Shown: one piece after another, positions 34,136-45,238 of the stretch
Layout: the number at the start of each line of letters is the position of its first letter
Numbering within the stretch: the first letter of the stretch is position 1
NCBI GenBank assembly: GCA_029378245.1
Contig: JARKIF010000005.1
Location: 3,087,344-3,151,343 of the forward strand
Direction: 5' to 3'
DNA: 64,000 bases
Origin: Roridomyces roridus
Taxonomy: Eukaryota > Basidiomycota > Agaricomycetes > Agaricales > Mycenaceae
Program-made: the position numbers and the translations under genes
Notes under the pieces: model-generated
The model's database searches: none
Told to the model about the DNA's origin: nothing
The model's input: only the letters and a program-made list of their open reading frames with translations

Positions 34136-34548
34136 ACCTGCCTTCCGGGAGCTCATCGCGGGAGGGATGGACATCTTCATTGCAACCGATTGGAAGAGGA
34201 TCAACTATCTGTATGATTCGTGTTTCTTGTGTGGTTTTTTGACTGACGCTCGTGTTAGCCTGTAGTCCAGGAGAGTACGGGGGCCAAGCCTGATATCATA
34301 GACTTCAATGAAATGAATGAGGCTGATGCTTGCTTTCTGGCTCGAAATAGATATTAGGTTAGATTCAACAATACGTCTGATGTATCTGCGAGACGATCGA
34401 GACCCCAGACCCTCGAGTATGCGGAGATTCAAAAAAGTATCCAATACATAATTGTGTGGATTCCAAACCACCCGACTTGGTGATATTCAACATTGTCCTC
34501 GCCTGGCTCGTCAATCAATTCTTGCACCAGAGCTTCCACCGCTCGGTC

Positions 34549-34932
34549 CTTTGAACCGCTTAAAGCTTCAAGTAAAGAGGATGGTGATGTAAGTCGCCAC
34601 GAGCATGAAATCCGCGATATTGAACGTATAATTGCCCGGGAGTGTGAGGGACCAGCGGAAAGCGATGATGCGGTCCAGGTTCAACGCCGCGAGGTTAGTT
34701 CCATCTTCAATTCTACCTGGACGACCGAATTCAACTCACCCAGACTACTTTGTGAGTCTCTCGGCTCTGTCTGGAGATTCAACACGAATTTGAGGACAAT
34801 TACTGCCAGCAGGTATTCAGCCAGCTCTTCGGGAATCTCACCTTGCCGAATCTCCAGGAGCTGAAGCTTTCCTTCACCGAATTCGCCGCTTTCCATCGCT
34901 CGCTCCGCCTTTTCGACGGCAGATGTGAACAT
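34549..34932 (-). other. Hypothetical minus-strand gene, two possible exons
   Basis: ATG 34932 opens MFTSAVEKAERAMESGEFGE and LAEYLLAVIVLKFVLNLQTE. After a GTGAGT-type intron a second piece reads LDRIIAFRWSLTLPGNYTFN and then FMLVATYITILF with a stop near 34563. Hydrophobic and regular enough to be coding; family unknown. Confidence 0.35.
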
Positions 34933-34947
34933 AACGATTTCGCAGCT

Positions 34948-34987
34948 GCTGCACAGTGCTGCACAGTGCTATGCAGTGCTATGCAGT
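34948..34987. repeat. 10-bp tandem repeat, four units
   Basis: Two units GCTGCACAGT are followed by two units GCTATGCAGT, directly upstream of the F-box pseudogene and replacing the expected coiled-coil coding sequence. Confidence 0.85.
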
Positions 34988-35013
34988 GTCTCCAGTTTTC
35001 CTGATGAGTCTAC

Positions 35014-36281
35014 CCCGTGCTTTCTCTCCCCAAGGAGATCACCACAGATATTTTCCTCCGATGCCTCCCCGACACTGTTGGCACACATCCGAATGACCGC
35101 CGCTTCCCTCTCCTCCCACTATACGTTTGCAGAGCTTGGAGGGATGTCGCGCTGTCGACCCCCACTTTATGGGTCAGTCTCGGCCTCGACCTCCGTTTGG
35201 CCAGAGCTCCCATACACCTTTTGGAACTAGTCGACAACTGGTTCGGCCGTGCTGGATCACAGCTGCTTACCCTACTCGTCCGCGCACGCAGCTGGAAGGA
35301 GGGCAATGCCATGTCGGATGTTGTTGGGCCGATCCTGCAGCGTTTTGGGTCGCGCCTTCGGAAACTCGATCTTGACATGGCACTAGGACACTATAACATG
35401 CTGGCCGACTCGCCAGTGTCACTCCCTGTTCTCGATCAGGCTGCGTTGACGATGGCACCGAGCTATTATTTCGATTCCACAGTCAACTTGTTCAGCGACG
35501 CACCTCGATTGACGCGACTCACGCTGGACTCTTTCACTTCAAATTCAACCCAACTCTTCCATCTCCCGTACCATCAGCTTCAAACAGTCATCATTCGCCG
35601 TCAACTGAATCTCCACGTCCTTGCGGATCTTTTGAGGGATGCGCCGAATCTCCAGCACCTCCATTGCTCACTGTTGCATCGGCAAAATGCCCCGCGGGTG
35701 GAGCACCACAAACTACGCACTCTAACTATTGGCTGTGACTCTGATTCACGCATTTATCCATTCCTTCAGTTCCCGGATCTTGAGAGCCTGGTTCTGGATG
35801 CACCGAAGTATACGGCTATGCCCAGAGAGGAATTCCAAGCCTTCGTATCCTCCGCATCGCTCCTCTGCTTTGCTTACCACGGACGCTACATCAACGGTTG
35901 TCCCGTCGACTTTAGGTGGCTCGACGTCGCGCAGAGCCTCACAGAGATCCACCTCAGCAACCTGCAATTCACGACGACCCCACGTGCATACTGGTATCCA
36001 ACTTCCTGAACCAGTTGGATCGGAGACACTACAACACCTTCCTTCCGAACCTCCACTCGCTAGAGCTGGAGGATCATCGTTTTTTCGTGCAGCCGGATAG
36101 TTTGGGACAGATTCTGTCCTCGAGATGCGACGCTGAGCTCTGCGCAGGAGTCGTTGTGCTCCGCTCGTTCCGGCTTGTTGGTGTCACCGCTCGTCGTGGG
36201 TTTGAGGCGTTGCGCTACCTCGTTAGGCCGGGGATACAGATTCACGTGGGACCTGACGAATTCACGAATTTGCTCGTGTAG
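35014..36281 (+). pseudogene. F-box protein, N-truncated and frameshifted
   Basis: A close relative of the 23013 gene. It begins abruptly at YPVLSLPKEITTDIFLRCLP with two stops just upstream where relatives have a coiled coil. It then runs VCRAWRDVALSTPTLW and leucine-rich repeats to about 35970. There the frame must shift (within GACGACCCCACGTGC) to continue as NFLNQLDRRHYNTFLPNLHS to a stop at 36279-36281. The alignable end FLNQLDRRHYNTFLP mirrors VLELDRNTYPTFLP of the intact gene. Confidence 0.7.
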
Positions 36282-37968
36282 CATTTGGGCTGTTCTTGAT
36301 TTGATCCAACTCGAGTCTGAGGAGGAGAATATTCTACATATTTATGCTACACGCTGTATTGTCCACCTAGTGTGGAAACCCTGTTTTTGTTTCAACCTCT
36401 ACGGCCGTTCCTCCTCCTATTAATATTCCATTCGGAGCTCGTCGTTGAATTTGTTAATTCACCGACTGAGAGGCCCTCGGGATTATCGAATTACATTCAA
36501 CCCGAGCTGCATGCCATCTAGAAAGATGTATTTATTTGTATAATCTCGAATGAGAGAGAATTGACGGCCCCTTTTGTAGGCGAGACTTTGCAACGACCCC
36601 AAATGCTGTACAAAGAGGCATCGAAAGCTACCAGAAGGAGGGTACGTATGATGAGGGTACGTATGATCAACAGGGTCATCCGACTGAATGCCTCCCGTCG
36701 CTACTCAAATGCCCATCACGCCGCCGCCAGTTCAAGTGCGGATGAAGCCGTCACGCCGTACGGCGATCGCGAGTCAAGAGGTACATGGGCACCTCTGCTT
36801 CATACCACCGTGCGTCGTCAAATAAGACTGCGAGCACCGTCCTGAGGAGGAGTGAGAATGATGACAAGGAGCCACCGACACGCACTCACCCGAAAAGCAG
36901 CTCCGGAAGGACATTCATCTCAAAACGGCACACGGGCAGCCGCTCCCTCCAGCGAATAGTCGTCAAGCCCACCGTACGGCGAGGATACAATGCCCGCCAA
37001 ACAAGAATCAGCGACTCTTGTGGTTCTTCCGCCGCCTCGATACCGCCTCAACGTCAGCGACGAGCGAGAGGCATAGCGGGTATGGTTAGAGCTGCTCTGG
37101 TACGCTGCATGGCCGACGAAGAGCATATCTCCCTCTTGGAAGTATGGCTCTAGCTCGGTGGGGCTGTCGACGGAGATGCATAACCGTTGCTGGGTCGTTG
37201 CGCGAAGAGATGAAGAAGCGAGAGAGGATCGGTGACCTCTCCAGGATGACGCTGGTAAGGTGCGCGAGTCGGAGGCGGACGAGCTGGATGAAAGCCGATC
37301 GAACATGCCCGTGTCTGCGTGGGGAAACTCGTGAGCAGCGTCGTGAGGTTCGCCTGGATGGCTTCTGTGAGAAAACGAGAAACGAGCGGAAGATTGGACG
37401 CACCTGGATCGGCCAGAAGCCGATTCGCGTCCAACTGACTACCGCCAGCTCCTGCCTCCGAAGACAGAGTGTTCTCTTCTCCATCCTCCCATGCACGCTG
37501 TCGTCCCCAACGCCGCCGTGGATATCAGACGTTAAATCGTACTCAAGTCTAATACGTGAAAACGGCGCTGGAAGTGACGCACCCTGTACTTCATCGACGG
37601 GTCGCGGTCATGCGGAGGCAAAGCACACCGTACGCCGCCGCGAGCACAAGGCGTCAGCGCCCTCGCTGCAGCATACAATATCGTGGATGCAGACACGATA
37701 CTGAAGAGAAGAGGACCTGCCAACGAATGAGATGTCACACGCGGGCACAGACCAACACGCACCATCTTGGATAATGCGTTATAATCTCCGAGTCCAGGCT
37801 GAGGGACGGGTTGGCCTTCGGGTCGGATATGGCGTGCAGGCCTGAAAGTGCAGAGAGAAGACCTGCGAACGAATGAGATGTGATCCGACGCGTGGGCACA
37901 GACGAGGCAAGACGCACCATTTTATGATGCTGGACGATAGCCTTCGGGTAGGGTATGGGCCCGCGAGG

Positions 37969-38345
37969 TCATGGTGCCAAGGACGCCAGCCTGTACTTAT
38001 CTGCTACGGACTTGAAACGGGCAGCGTGCTGAGTGAGGCTGGCTGGGATTTCGCTCGGGATTTCAAAGATGGTAGTTGTCGGCTCTTCGGACGGGCCACT
38101 GTAGAGTGCGATGGTATAGTCCTGTAGCAGCCCTTGAGAGGCAAGACGCTCCGCAAAAGAACGACGCACTTCAGATTTTCATCCTTTCGTGCCGATAGAC
38201 CGCAACGACTGAGCCGACCGAAATCCAGCAATCTGCTGGCACGTAAGTGAGGAACGGACTGGAAGCTGCGTGATGCAGTGAACTCACTTCCGAGGACAGA
38301 CTTCAAAACGACGGCCTGCCCGCCAGAGTCGCCTGTCCGACACAA
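37969..38345 (-). other. Conserved hypothetical minus-strand gene in duplication B, copy 1
   Basis: The last exon reads LLQDYTIALYSGPSEEPTTT, then FEIPSEIPASLTQHAARFKS and a stop at 37969. An upstream exon gives ISVGSVVAVYRHERMK, and a first exon may include GGQAVVLKSVLGS. Introns GTGAGT...CAG and GTGCGT...CAAG separate them. The protein sequence is better conserved between the two duplicates than surrounding DNA, suggesting past selection. Family not recognised. Confidence 0.4.
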
Positions 38346-38441
38346 GTTCCGTGTACCGCAGCCTAATTCCCCGCCGGACAGATATCGACGCGCATGCTGG
38401 AAGTTGTCGAGTGGGTTCGGCGTTATTGAATACAGTGAGAC

Positions 38442-38719
38442 TGGGTCGAGTTGGGTTGAGTGGGATTAAACATAGAGCATTGTGGTGGTCGGAAAGAAGA
38501 GGTTTGTTGTGCGAGCCAAACAAAAGACTCTTGGCTTCCGACCATCATCTGCCGACATTCGAATATTCCCGACTCGGAAACTTCGACTGCCTGGCTCTCT
38601 TTCTCTTATGCACATGTATAACTCGAGCCGTCCCTCGCCGAGCGCCCACTGAATGAAGACTCCTGCACTCTGATCTCGCAAAAATAGTGTCAACAGCTTT
38701 GAGCGGCAAACTGCCACTG
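38442..38719. repeat. 278-bp block identical to 45239-45516
   Basis: By eye I find no mismatch between the two copies over 278 bp, while flanks show frequent substitutions and indels. A diverged third version lies at about 57490-57715. It sits upstream of helical-bundle genes in all three places, so it may hold their promoter. Confidence 0.8.
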
Positions 38720-39049
38720 ACACTGTAGGAAGCATCTATTAGAAGCCTCGTAGTCTCTCTCTATAGCCTCCCCTCTTAGTTTCCGCCTCAACAAACTAGT
38801 GCGCTGCTATCCCTCAACTACTTGACCAATTCACTTCGCTGCTGCCTCCTGCGAGAGACCAAATTTCACAGGGCTATTGTGGTTCTCGTCCTTGGCGCTC
38901 GAAGATATCAGCCCATCCTATCACTGAGCGTCAAAGCAAATGAGCGCTCTCATTCTGCAAGAATAGTATGCCAGAGGCCGTCCTGCCTCGTGTTATTATA
39001 CAGCTTTGTCCTCTCCACCATATTGCATCGTCGACTCCCACCCGCTGCC

Positions 39050-39978
39050 ATGCCCTCGCTGACTCGTCGTATTCCCTTCGCTGCTCCAATTCGTCGGGCT
39101 TTCTCCAGCCAGATCGCCTCTGACGCGGGCGATGGAATCAAAGTCAGCCTCCGAGCCTTGCGGGCCTCGACGGACGCTTTCCCACCTCTCAAGTCTGCAG
39201 TGTCCGCGGCCTTAGTTTTGCTAGAGATGAGCGAGGTGCGTCCCTTTGAAGAGCCCCGGCCTCACCCTGATTCCTCCTTTCTTTCAGAAAATGAAGCATA
39301 ACAAACGAAACAGGGAGAAACTCGCGGGACGCGCTGGGCAACTCATGCTGGACATCTGGGATCAGATGAGGAACCTCAACGTTCCGCTCTCGGATGGAGT
39401 CGATAGTAGTCTAGTCGGGATTCAAACGTATGACCCTGCTCCCTTATTTCTCTCCATTCTTTGACGAATGGGCAACTCCAGATTATTCAGAAAAATTGAC
39501 ATCTTCTTCCACGAGCTCGAGAGGGAGAAATTCCTGAGACGGCTCATCCGACAAGATCGTCACAAGGCTCAAATCGACGAGTATAACAGACTATTAGATC
39601 TCGCGACGTCCCAGTTCAGCGTGCGCATCTCTTTCCTTCTCATAATTTACTATCGCCTCATTTATGTGCTGCAGATAAACCTGCAACTCAGCATTCGTAG
39701 TGCACAGATGGCGCAAATCGCTGCTGACGAGAAGAGACATGGTGATCTTCTGGGCATCTCGCAAATGAGCGAGGCCGAGCGGTTGGTGCGTCCGCTATCT
39801 ATTTCATACCTTCGCGCAGGGGCTTATCGGTGAATTTCGACAGCAGCTTCTCGCAAGCCTGGACGGTATGCATTTCCCTTCTCCCGGATTCCATTCTGAC
39901 CGAGATACAGCAAAGATGCAAAACGGTGTTCTTTTTTTTTTAGACCCACACTTGGATCGGGATCTACGCCAGATCTAG
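39050..39978 (+). CDS. Small helical-bundle protein 1 (MLKL-NTD/HeLo-like), 221 aa
   Basis: Six exons (39050-39235, 39288-39427, 39482-39620, 39675-39785, 39844-39865, 39911-39978) keep frame. After a basic N-terminus come amphipathic helices: VSLRALRASTDAFPPLKSAV, KLAGRAGQLMLDIWDQMRNL, LFRKIDIFFHELEREKFLRR and LQLSIRSAQMAQIAADEKRH. A short exon ends in LLASLD, and the last exon gives a hydrophobic GVLFFL. The pattern resembles MLKL-NTD/HeLo-like adaptor bundles of Agaricomycete STAND proteins, but here it stands alone. Role in regulated cell death or membrane attachment is inference. Paralogues start at 45839, 56182 and 57818. Confidence 0.75.
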
Positions 39979-39987
39979 GTTAGGTTA
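39975..39987 (+). repeat. Interstitial telomere-like motif (two TTAGG units)
   Basis: TAGGTTAGGTTA overlaps the stop codon of helical-bundle gene 1. The unit is the same as in the terminal array. Confidence 0.5.
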
Positions 39988-39989
39988 TA

Positions 39990-40584
39990 TTGCGCATTCG
40001 AATCTATTTCTTTCTTGATTTCAGGCCGTTCCCCGTGCGCTGGGATTTACAGCTGACTGCATAATTCTGGAGCACCCAGAAAAAAAAAAAGTTTAGAGGC
40101 GGTAGATGACGTCAACCTCGAAGAGTGGGTCCTCGAACGTGCGCCGCCCAGTACGCCAAAGACTCGAGTCTGCATAGGCGCTTCTCACCAGTTTGCCGCC
40201 CAAGGCTGTTAACACTATTTTTGCGAGCTCAGAGTGCCGGTAAATCAACGGTAAGTTCATTCAGTTGACGTTCAGCGAGGTTTGAACCGGAATGTTAATC
40301 GGCATGAACCAGAGAGTCTGGGAGTCGAAGTTGGCAACTACGTGATTCGTAGATGACGGTAAGAGCCTTGTTTGTTTGGCTCGACAACCAAACCTCTTCT
40401 ATCCACGACCACGATCTTGATCCCTGTCAAAGCGCCCCAGTCTTACTTTTTTTGAGAACGCAGAACGGACGTCGACAATTCTCTGGCATGCCGTGTCGTG
40501 GATCATCTCATGCCGTGTCGTGGATCATCTCGTTCTTGGATCGCAGTACTTGGGTGCGTCTTGACAGTGCAAGGAACCTATCCT
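39990..40584. other. Spacer without recognisable gene
   Basis: Contains a direct 21-22-bp duplication (CATGCCGTGTCGTGGATCAT twice, about 40485-40530) and short ORFs without family signal. Confidence 0.4.
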
Positions 40585-43155
40585 GGAAAAGCAGTCCTGC
40601 CGGCGTACAATGCCTGTCAATGCGTTGGGCGTTGACATAGGCGAAGACTAAGTAGTCACTACGCAGGCGGGGAAAATCTCCAATTGCATGTTCTAGTATG
40701 CGCGCGCGCCGCGAAGTGAACGGGATTACTTATCAGGGATTTAGCGAAGGCGGTATCGAGCCATGTGTTACCAACACGCAGACATGGGATTGGTACAAGA
40801 CAAGAGTAGATGAATCACATGTCAAATTTTGGTGGATGAGCAAGCGCGTCACGATCGACGTGACGCGCCTGTTTTGGGCGACATCTCTCGAGCATCGGTT
40901 TCACGTCGCTCAGGCGAGCGATTTCATAGTGACAAGAGCAGAGCATATAGTATGAAAAGCGAAATAGAGACTACAGGTGAGGAATATACATGCTCCAATT
41001 TACGTCCACAAATGCAGATGCCGGGAGGGATCGCAACGCAGCAAATGGAAGTGCGATGAGTAGCAGACGTGCGGCGACGTATGGGATAGTGAGAATCAGA
41101 AAGAAGATGCCGAGAAGCTCGTTGAGTTCGTCAGGAACCTGAGGGCCGAGGAGACCCAAGGTTATCATGATGACGGGTATCGAAGTAACCGCCAACGAAG
41201 ACACCCTCCAGAGCCACTTTTCCGCGGTAGTGGGAAAGTCATCTTGCCACGCGGCGCAGTGAATGGCACCAAAGATTAGGCCGCTGAGAATTGGAATGAT
41301 CCAGCGGACAAGAACATGAACTGAGGTCATATGCTCGCCATCGGCGATCGCCAGGGACCAGAAATCTGGGAGCGAGGTAAGCCCAGACTCATCGAAATCT
41401 TCCTCTCTTGAGTTTCCTAAAAGGGCGGTCGAAAAACGATCCAATAGAGACAATTCTGTGCGAGGGGGGAGTTCCGTAGGGGGCCGAGGCGCTCCAACAA
41501 CAATTTGCCGCTCAACGCCCAGCGGTTTATTCCACCAGAGAATCCAGGTGAAGACATTCATGGCGGCAAACGCCATGGTAGCAACCTCCAACTCGGTAAC
41601 CACCAGATGTTGATGTACTCGAGCAAGGCATTGTGTGGTAAACCACAAACCCTGCACCAGCGCGACACCTTTCGAGAATGCGTCGCCTTTGCTCTTGTCC
41701 ATGATGTCCTCCGCGTCGATGCGCCGTATTGCTTCCAACATCTCCTTGTCCTCAAGCTGCTTCTTTGTGACCACCACGTATCCTGACGGGTCAACGAATC
41801 CACCCATGGCAAAAAGGAAGCCGTGGGTTTTAGAGAAGTTGAATTCTAAATGAAGTGAGGCTTGAGAGACCAAGAAGAAAACTGGGGCCACTAACCTTGG
41901 GATAACTCCCGGGCAGCGAAAAATTGTCTTGCGGCAAATCCCACCATGATCTCCGGAGCGATGATGGCAATGAGCATCATCTTGAGCTTGCGCCAGAAGA
42001 GTGCTATTGCACTCTGATGCGGGGGCGGCACGTTCGGGTGCACCGAGACCCAGGTGAAGGCAAAAATGGTGATGACGCAGCCCCACAGGATTCCGTACAG
42101 CGTCCGGCAGTTGTCGATGTCTTTGCAAGAGTCGTCTGATCGACGATGAGGATCCGCCAGAGGGGCAGCGGTCGAGGAGAGGATGTGGGTGAGAATGAGT
42201 AGGAAGAGCATTGGATGTGGCTGCGGGATAGCGGCTGCAATGTGTCGACTTCGTTAAATGCCGAAGTATTAAGTTTGACCAGCGCCAAAATCAGATGCAG
42301 TGCGCACAGGCATGCCAGAGACCTTTGAACACAGCCAGACGAGTTCTTGAATAGCCTCTGGATCCATCGGACGCGGGCCTAGGCGCTCATTTCCAACAGC
42401 CCTCCCGGTGTCCAGCCTGATTCTGCCTGAATGTGTACAGCAAAGAGACGGAACGTGGTCAGGCCCAAGACAGAACAGTTGAGAGTCGGACGCTAAGCTC
42501 AGTCGGAAAGTTTGGTGAGCTGCGGAGTCTACGTTGAATCCAATCGTCAGTTAATGTCTGGTTGATGGTGGAGGTGGAAAGGAGAAGCACTCAAAATCGG
42601 GAGCGTGGCTGTGCTGATGCGCCATCACCGACCTATATCCCGACTCAAAGTCCATACACGACAGGATATGAAAACAAGAAGAGGTCACCAAGTTTAGATT
42701 CCCTGGAAGAAGGATATTCAGATGGAGAAAACTCGCTCAAGATACGACACCCAGATTCCTGGATCCATTTTGAATTTCTTTCATTCAAAGCTTATATACA
42801 CCCACCCCCACATAAAAATACACCGAAGTCTCTTCCCCAACCCCCCTCGTTGCCAGATAACGCCGCCGTCACATCACCATACTGGACACCCTCCCCCCAC
42901 AAGCACATCGTCCCGGTCCTCCTTCGCCCCACGATATACACCGCCGCCTCCGCCTCCCACATATTCGCACATCTCCTCGCCTTCCCCACCTGCACCTCCT
43001 CAGCCAAGCGTTGATACCGCACACCGCTATCCACATCCCTGCACCAGCCCCATTCCGCTTCTCCTCCTTTGTCCCGCCACAAACAAGCGAGCACACACAT
43101 GGCCTGTACCTCCCGAATCTGCAACCAGTGCACCGTTCACGGGCACGAGAAGAAT
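40585..43155. repeat. Segmental duplication A, copy 2 (fuller version)
   Basis: Matches 19225-20510. It starts with the last GFA codons (AAAGCAGTCCTGCCGGCGTAC) and ends with GGGCACGAGAAGAATGCAA. It retains an about 1.3-kb internal part with an intact gene that is missing from copy 1. Segmental duplication B copy 2 follows without a gap. Confidence 0.75.
40971..42211 (-). CDS. Conserved Agaricomycete membrane protein with signal peptide
   Basis: Two exons with a 35-nt intron (GTTAGT...CAAG, about 41859-41893) give 401 aa. The N-terminus MLFLLILTHILSSTAAPLA is a likely signal peptide. It is followed by TIFAFTWVSVHPNVPPP-like text (FAFTWVSVHPNVP), a membrane segment MMLIAIIAPEIMVGFAARQF, the block THGFLFAMGGFV, DIMDKSKGDAFSKGVALVQG, LWFTTQCLARVHQHLVVTEL and WWNKPLGV, and C-terminal TM segments. 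I know this combination (VHPNVP, IAPE, MGGFV, DKSKGD, WWNKP) as a widespread mushroom family without assigned function. Confidence 0.8.
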
Positions 43156-43180
43156 GCAAATGGCGCCAGGCCGAGGTCAC
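42390..43180. other. Pyrimidine-rich upstream region shared with 19.7-20.5 kb
   Basis: C/T-rich sequence with proline-rich translations on the plus strand and Arg/Gly-rich ones on the minus strand. Conserved with copy 1 as DNA rather than as protein. Probably non-coding upstream sequence of the membrane-protein gene. Confidence 0.4.
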
Positions 43181-43643
43181 AGTACCAGAAGGAGGGTATA
43201 TATGATCAGGAGTATCATCCGACTGAAGGCCTGCCAGTCCCGTCGCTACTCCAATGCCCATCACGTCGCGGCCAGTCCTAGGGCGGATGAAGGCGTCACG
43301 CCGCACGGCGATCGCGAGTAAAGAGGTACATGGGCACCTCTGCTTGACACCAGCGTGCGCCGTCAAACAAGACTGCGAGTACCGTCCTGAGGAGGAGTGA
43401 GAACGATGACAAGGAGCCACCGACACGCACGCACCGGAAAAGCAGCTCCGGAAGCACACTCATCTCAAAGCAGCTAAACGGGCAGCCGCTCCCTCCAGCG
43501 AATGGTCGTCAAGCCCACCGTCATTCATCCGCGACCGTAGAATCTCACCGCTTGGTTAGGATACAATGCCCGCCAAACGAGCTCCGCCCAAGTGGACGTC
43601 CAACCCGAATCCAATTGACTCTTCTGCTTCTTCCGCCGCATTG

Positions 43644-43825
43644 ATACCGCCTCAACGTCAGCGACGAGCGAGAGGCATAGCGGATAGGGTTAGAGCTGCT
43701 CTGGTATGCTGTATGGCCGACAAAGAACCGCCTCGATACCGCCTCAACGTCAGCGACAAGCGAGAGGCATAGTAGCTACTGTGGTATGCTGCATGGCCGA
43801 CAAAGAAGATATCTCCCTCTTGGAA
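43644..43825. repeat. 91-bp imperfect tandem duplication
   Basis: GATACCGCCTCAACGTCAGC at 43644 recurs at 43735, followed in both units by GACRAGCGAGAGGCATAG and GGTATGCTGYATGGCCGACA. Duplication B copy 1 has a single unit (about 37047). Confidence 0.75.
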
Positions 43826-44682
43826 GTATGGCTCTGGCTCGGTGGGGCTGTCGACGGGGATGCATGACCGTTGCTGGGTCGTTGCGCGAGGCGATGAAGA
43901 ACCGCGAGAGGATCGGTGACCTCTCCAGGACGACGCTGGTAAGGTGCGCGAGTCGGAGGCGGACGAGCTGGATGAAAGCCCATCGACCTTTCATGGGGAT
44001 TCATGTTTGTGTCTGCGTGGAGAAACTCGTGAGCAGCGTCGTGAGGCTCGCCTGGATGGATTCTATCAGAAAACGAGAAACGAGCGGAAGATTGGACGCA
44101 CCTGGATCGGCCAGAAACAAATTCACGTACAACTGACTGTCGCCAGCTCCTCCCTCCGAAGACAGAGTGATCTATTCTCCACCTCGGGGTGAATGGAACC
44201 TGATAATTGGAGGAGGTCTGCAGGGGCGCCGACGCGAGATCGTAAGTCTAATCCATACGATCAGACGAAAACGGCACTGGAAGGGAAAGATCGTGACGCA
44301 CCTGTACCAGTAGCATCAAGGGTACGCCGTACGAGCAGAGTTTTCTCGTCCATCGACGGGTCGTGGTCATTCGGAGGCAAAGCACACCCATGCACCTCTG
44401 CCACCGGATCTCAGTTTACGCCGCCGCGAGCACAAGGCGTATACAATGTGGATGCAGACACGATACTGAAGAGAAGAAGACCTGCAAACGAATGAGATGC
44501 GACGCGCAGGCACAGACCAACACGCACCATCTTGGATAAATGCGTTATAATCTCCATGCCGAGGGACAGGTTGGCCTTTGGGTTGGATATGGCTTGCAGG
44601 CCTGAAATTGCAGAAATGAAAACCTGGGAACGAATGAGATGTCATCCGACGCGCGCGCATAGACGAGGCAAGACGCACCGTT

Positions 44683-45120
44683 TTATGATACTCTGGGAAG
44701 GACGGAATAGCCTTCGGGTAGGGTATGTATGAGCCCGTGATTCCACGGTCCCAAGGAAGGCAGCCTGTACTTATCTGCTACAGACCTGAAACGGGCAGCG
44801 TGCGGAGTGAGGCTGGCTGGGATTTCGCTCGGGATTTCAAAGAAGATGGTAGGTGTCGGCTCTTCGGACGGGCCACTGTAGAGTGCGATGGTATAGTCCT
44901 GTAGCAGCCTTTGAGAGGCAAGACGCTCCGTAAAAGAATGACGCACTTCATATTCTCATCCTTTCGTGTAGAATCTAGATAGACTGCAACGACTGAGCCG
45001 ACCGAAATGCAGCCATCTGCTAGCACGGAGAATGGCTACCGTCGGGGAATGAGGAACGGAATGGAAGCTGCGTAATGCAGTGAACTCACTTCCGAGACGG
45101 CCGGACACACTTCAAAACGA
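44683..45120 (-). other. Conserved hypothetical minus-strand gene in duplication B, copy 2
   Basis: Counterpart of 37969-38345: ISVGSVVAVYLDSTRKDENM, then LLQDYTIALYSGPSEEPTPT and IPSEIPASLTPHAARFRSVA, with a longer C-terminus ending at 44683. Substitutions are mostly conservative. Family not recognised. Confidence 0.4.
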
Positions 45121-45238
45121 CGGCCTGCCCGCCAGAGTCGCCCGTCCGACAGTACCGAAGCCTAATTCCCCGCCGGTCAGATATCGACGCGCATGCTGAA
45201 AGTTGTCGATTGGGTTCGGTTATTGAATACAGTGAGAT

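Larger units (their letters stand above)
36620..39980. repeat. Segmental duplication B, copy 1
   Basis: Matches 43180-46766 with the same order of elements: ACCAGAAGGAGGGTA, the CGGCGATCGCGAGT block, ORF-bearing middle parts, a 278-bp perfectly conserved block, and a helical-bundle gene at the right end. The copies lie about 6.5 kb apart in the same orientation. Confidence 0.85.

Noticed and set aside
42722..43459. Long proline-rich plus-strand and Arg/Gly-rich minus-strand ORFs
   Set aside because: Low-complexity translation of a C/T-rich tract; conservation with 20.1-20.5 kb is at the DNA level only.
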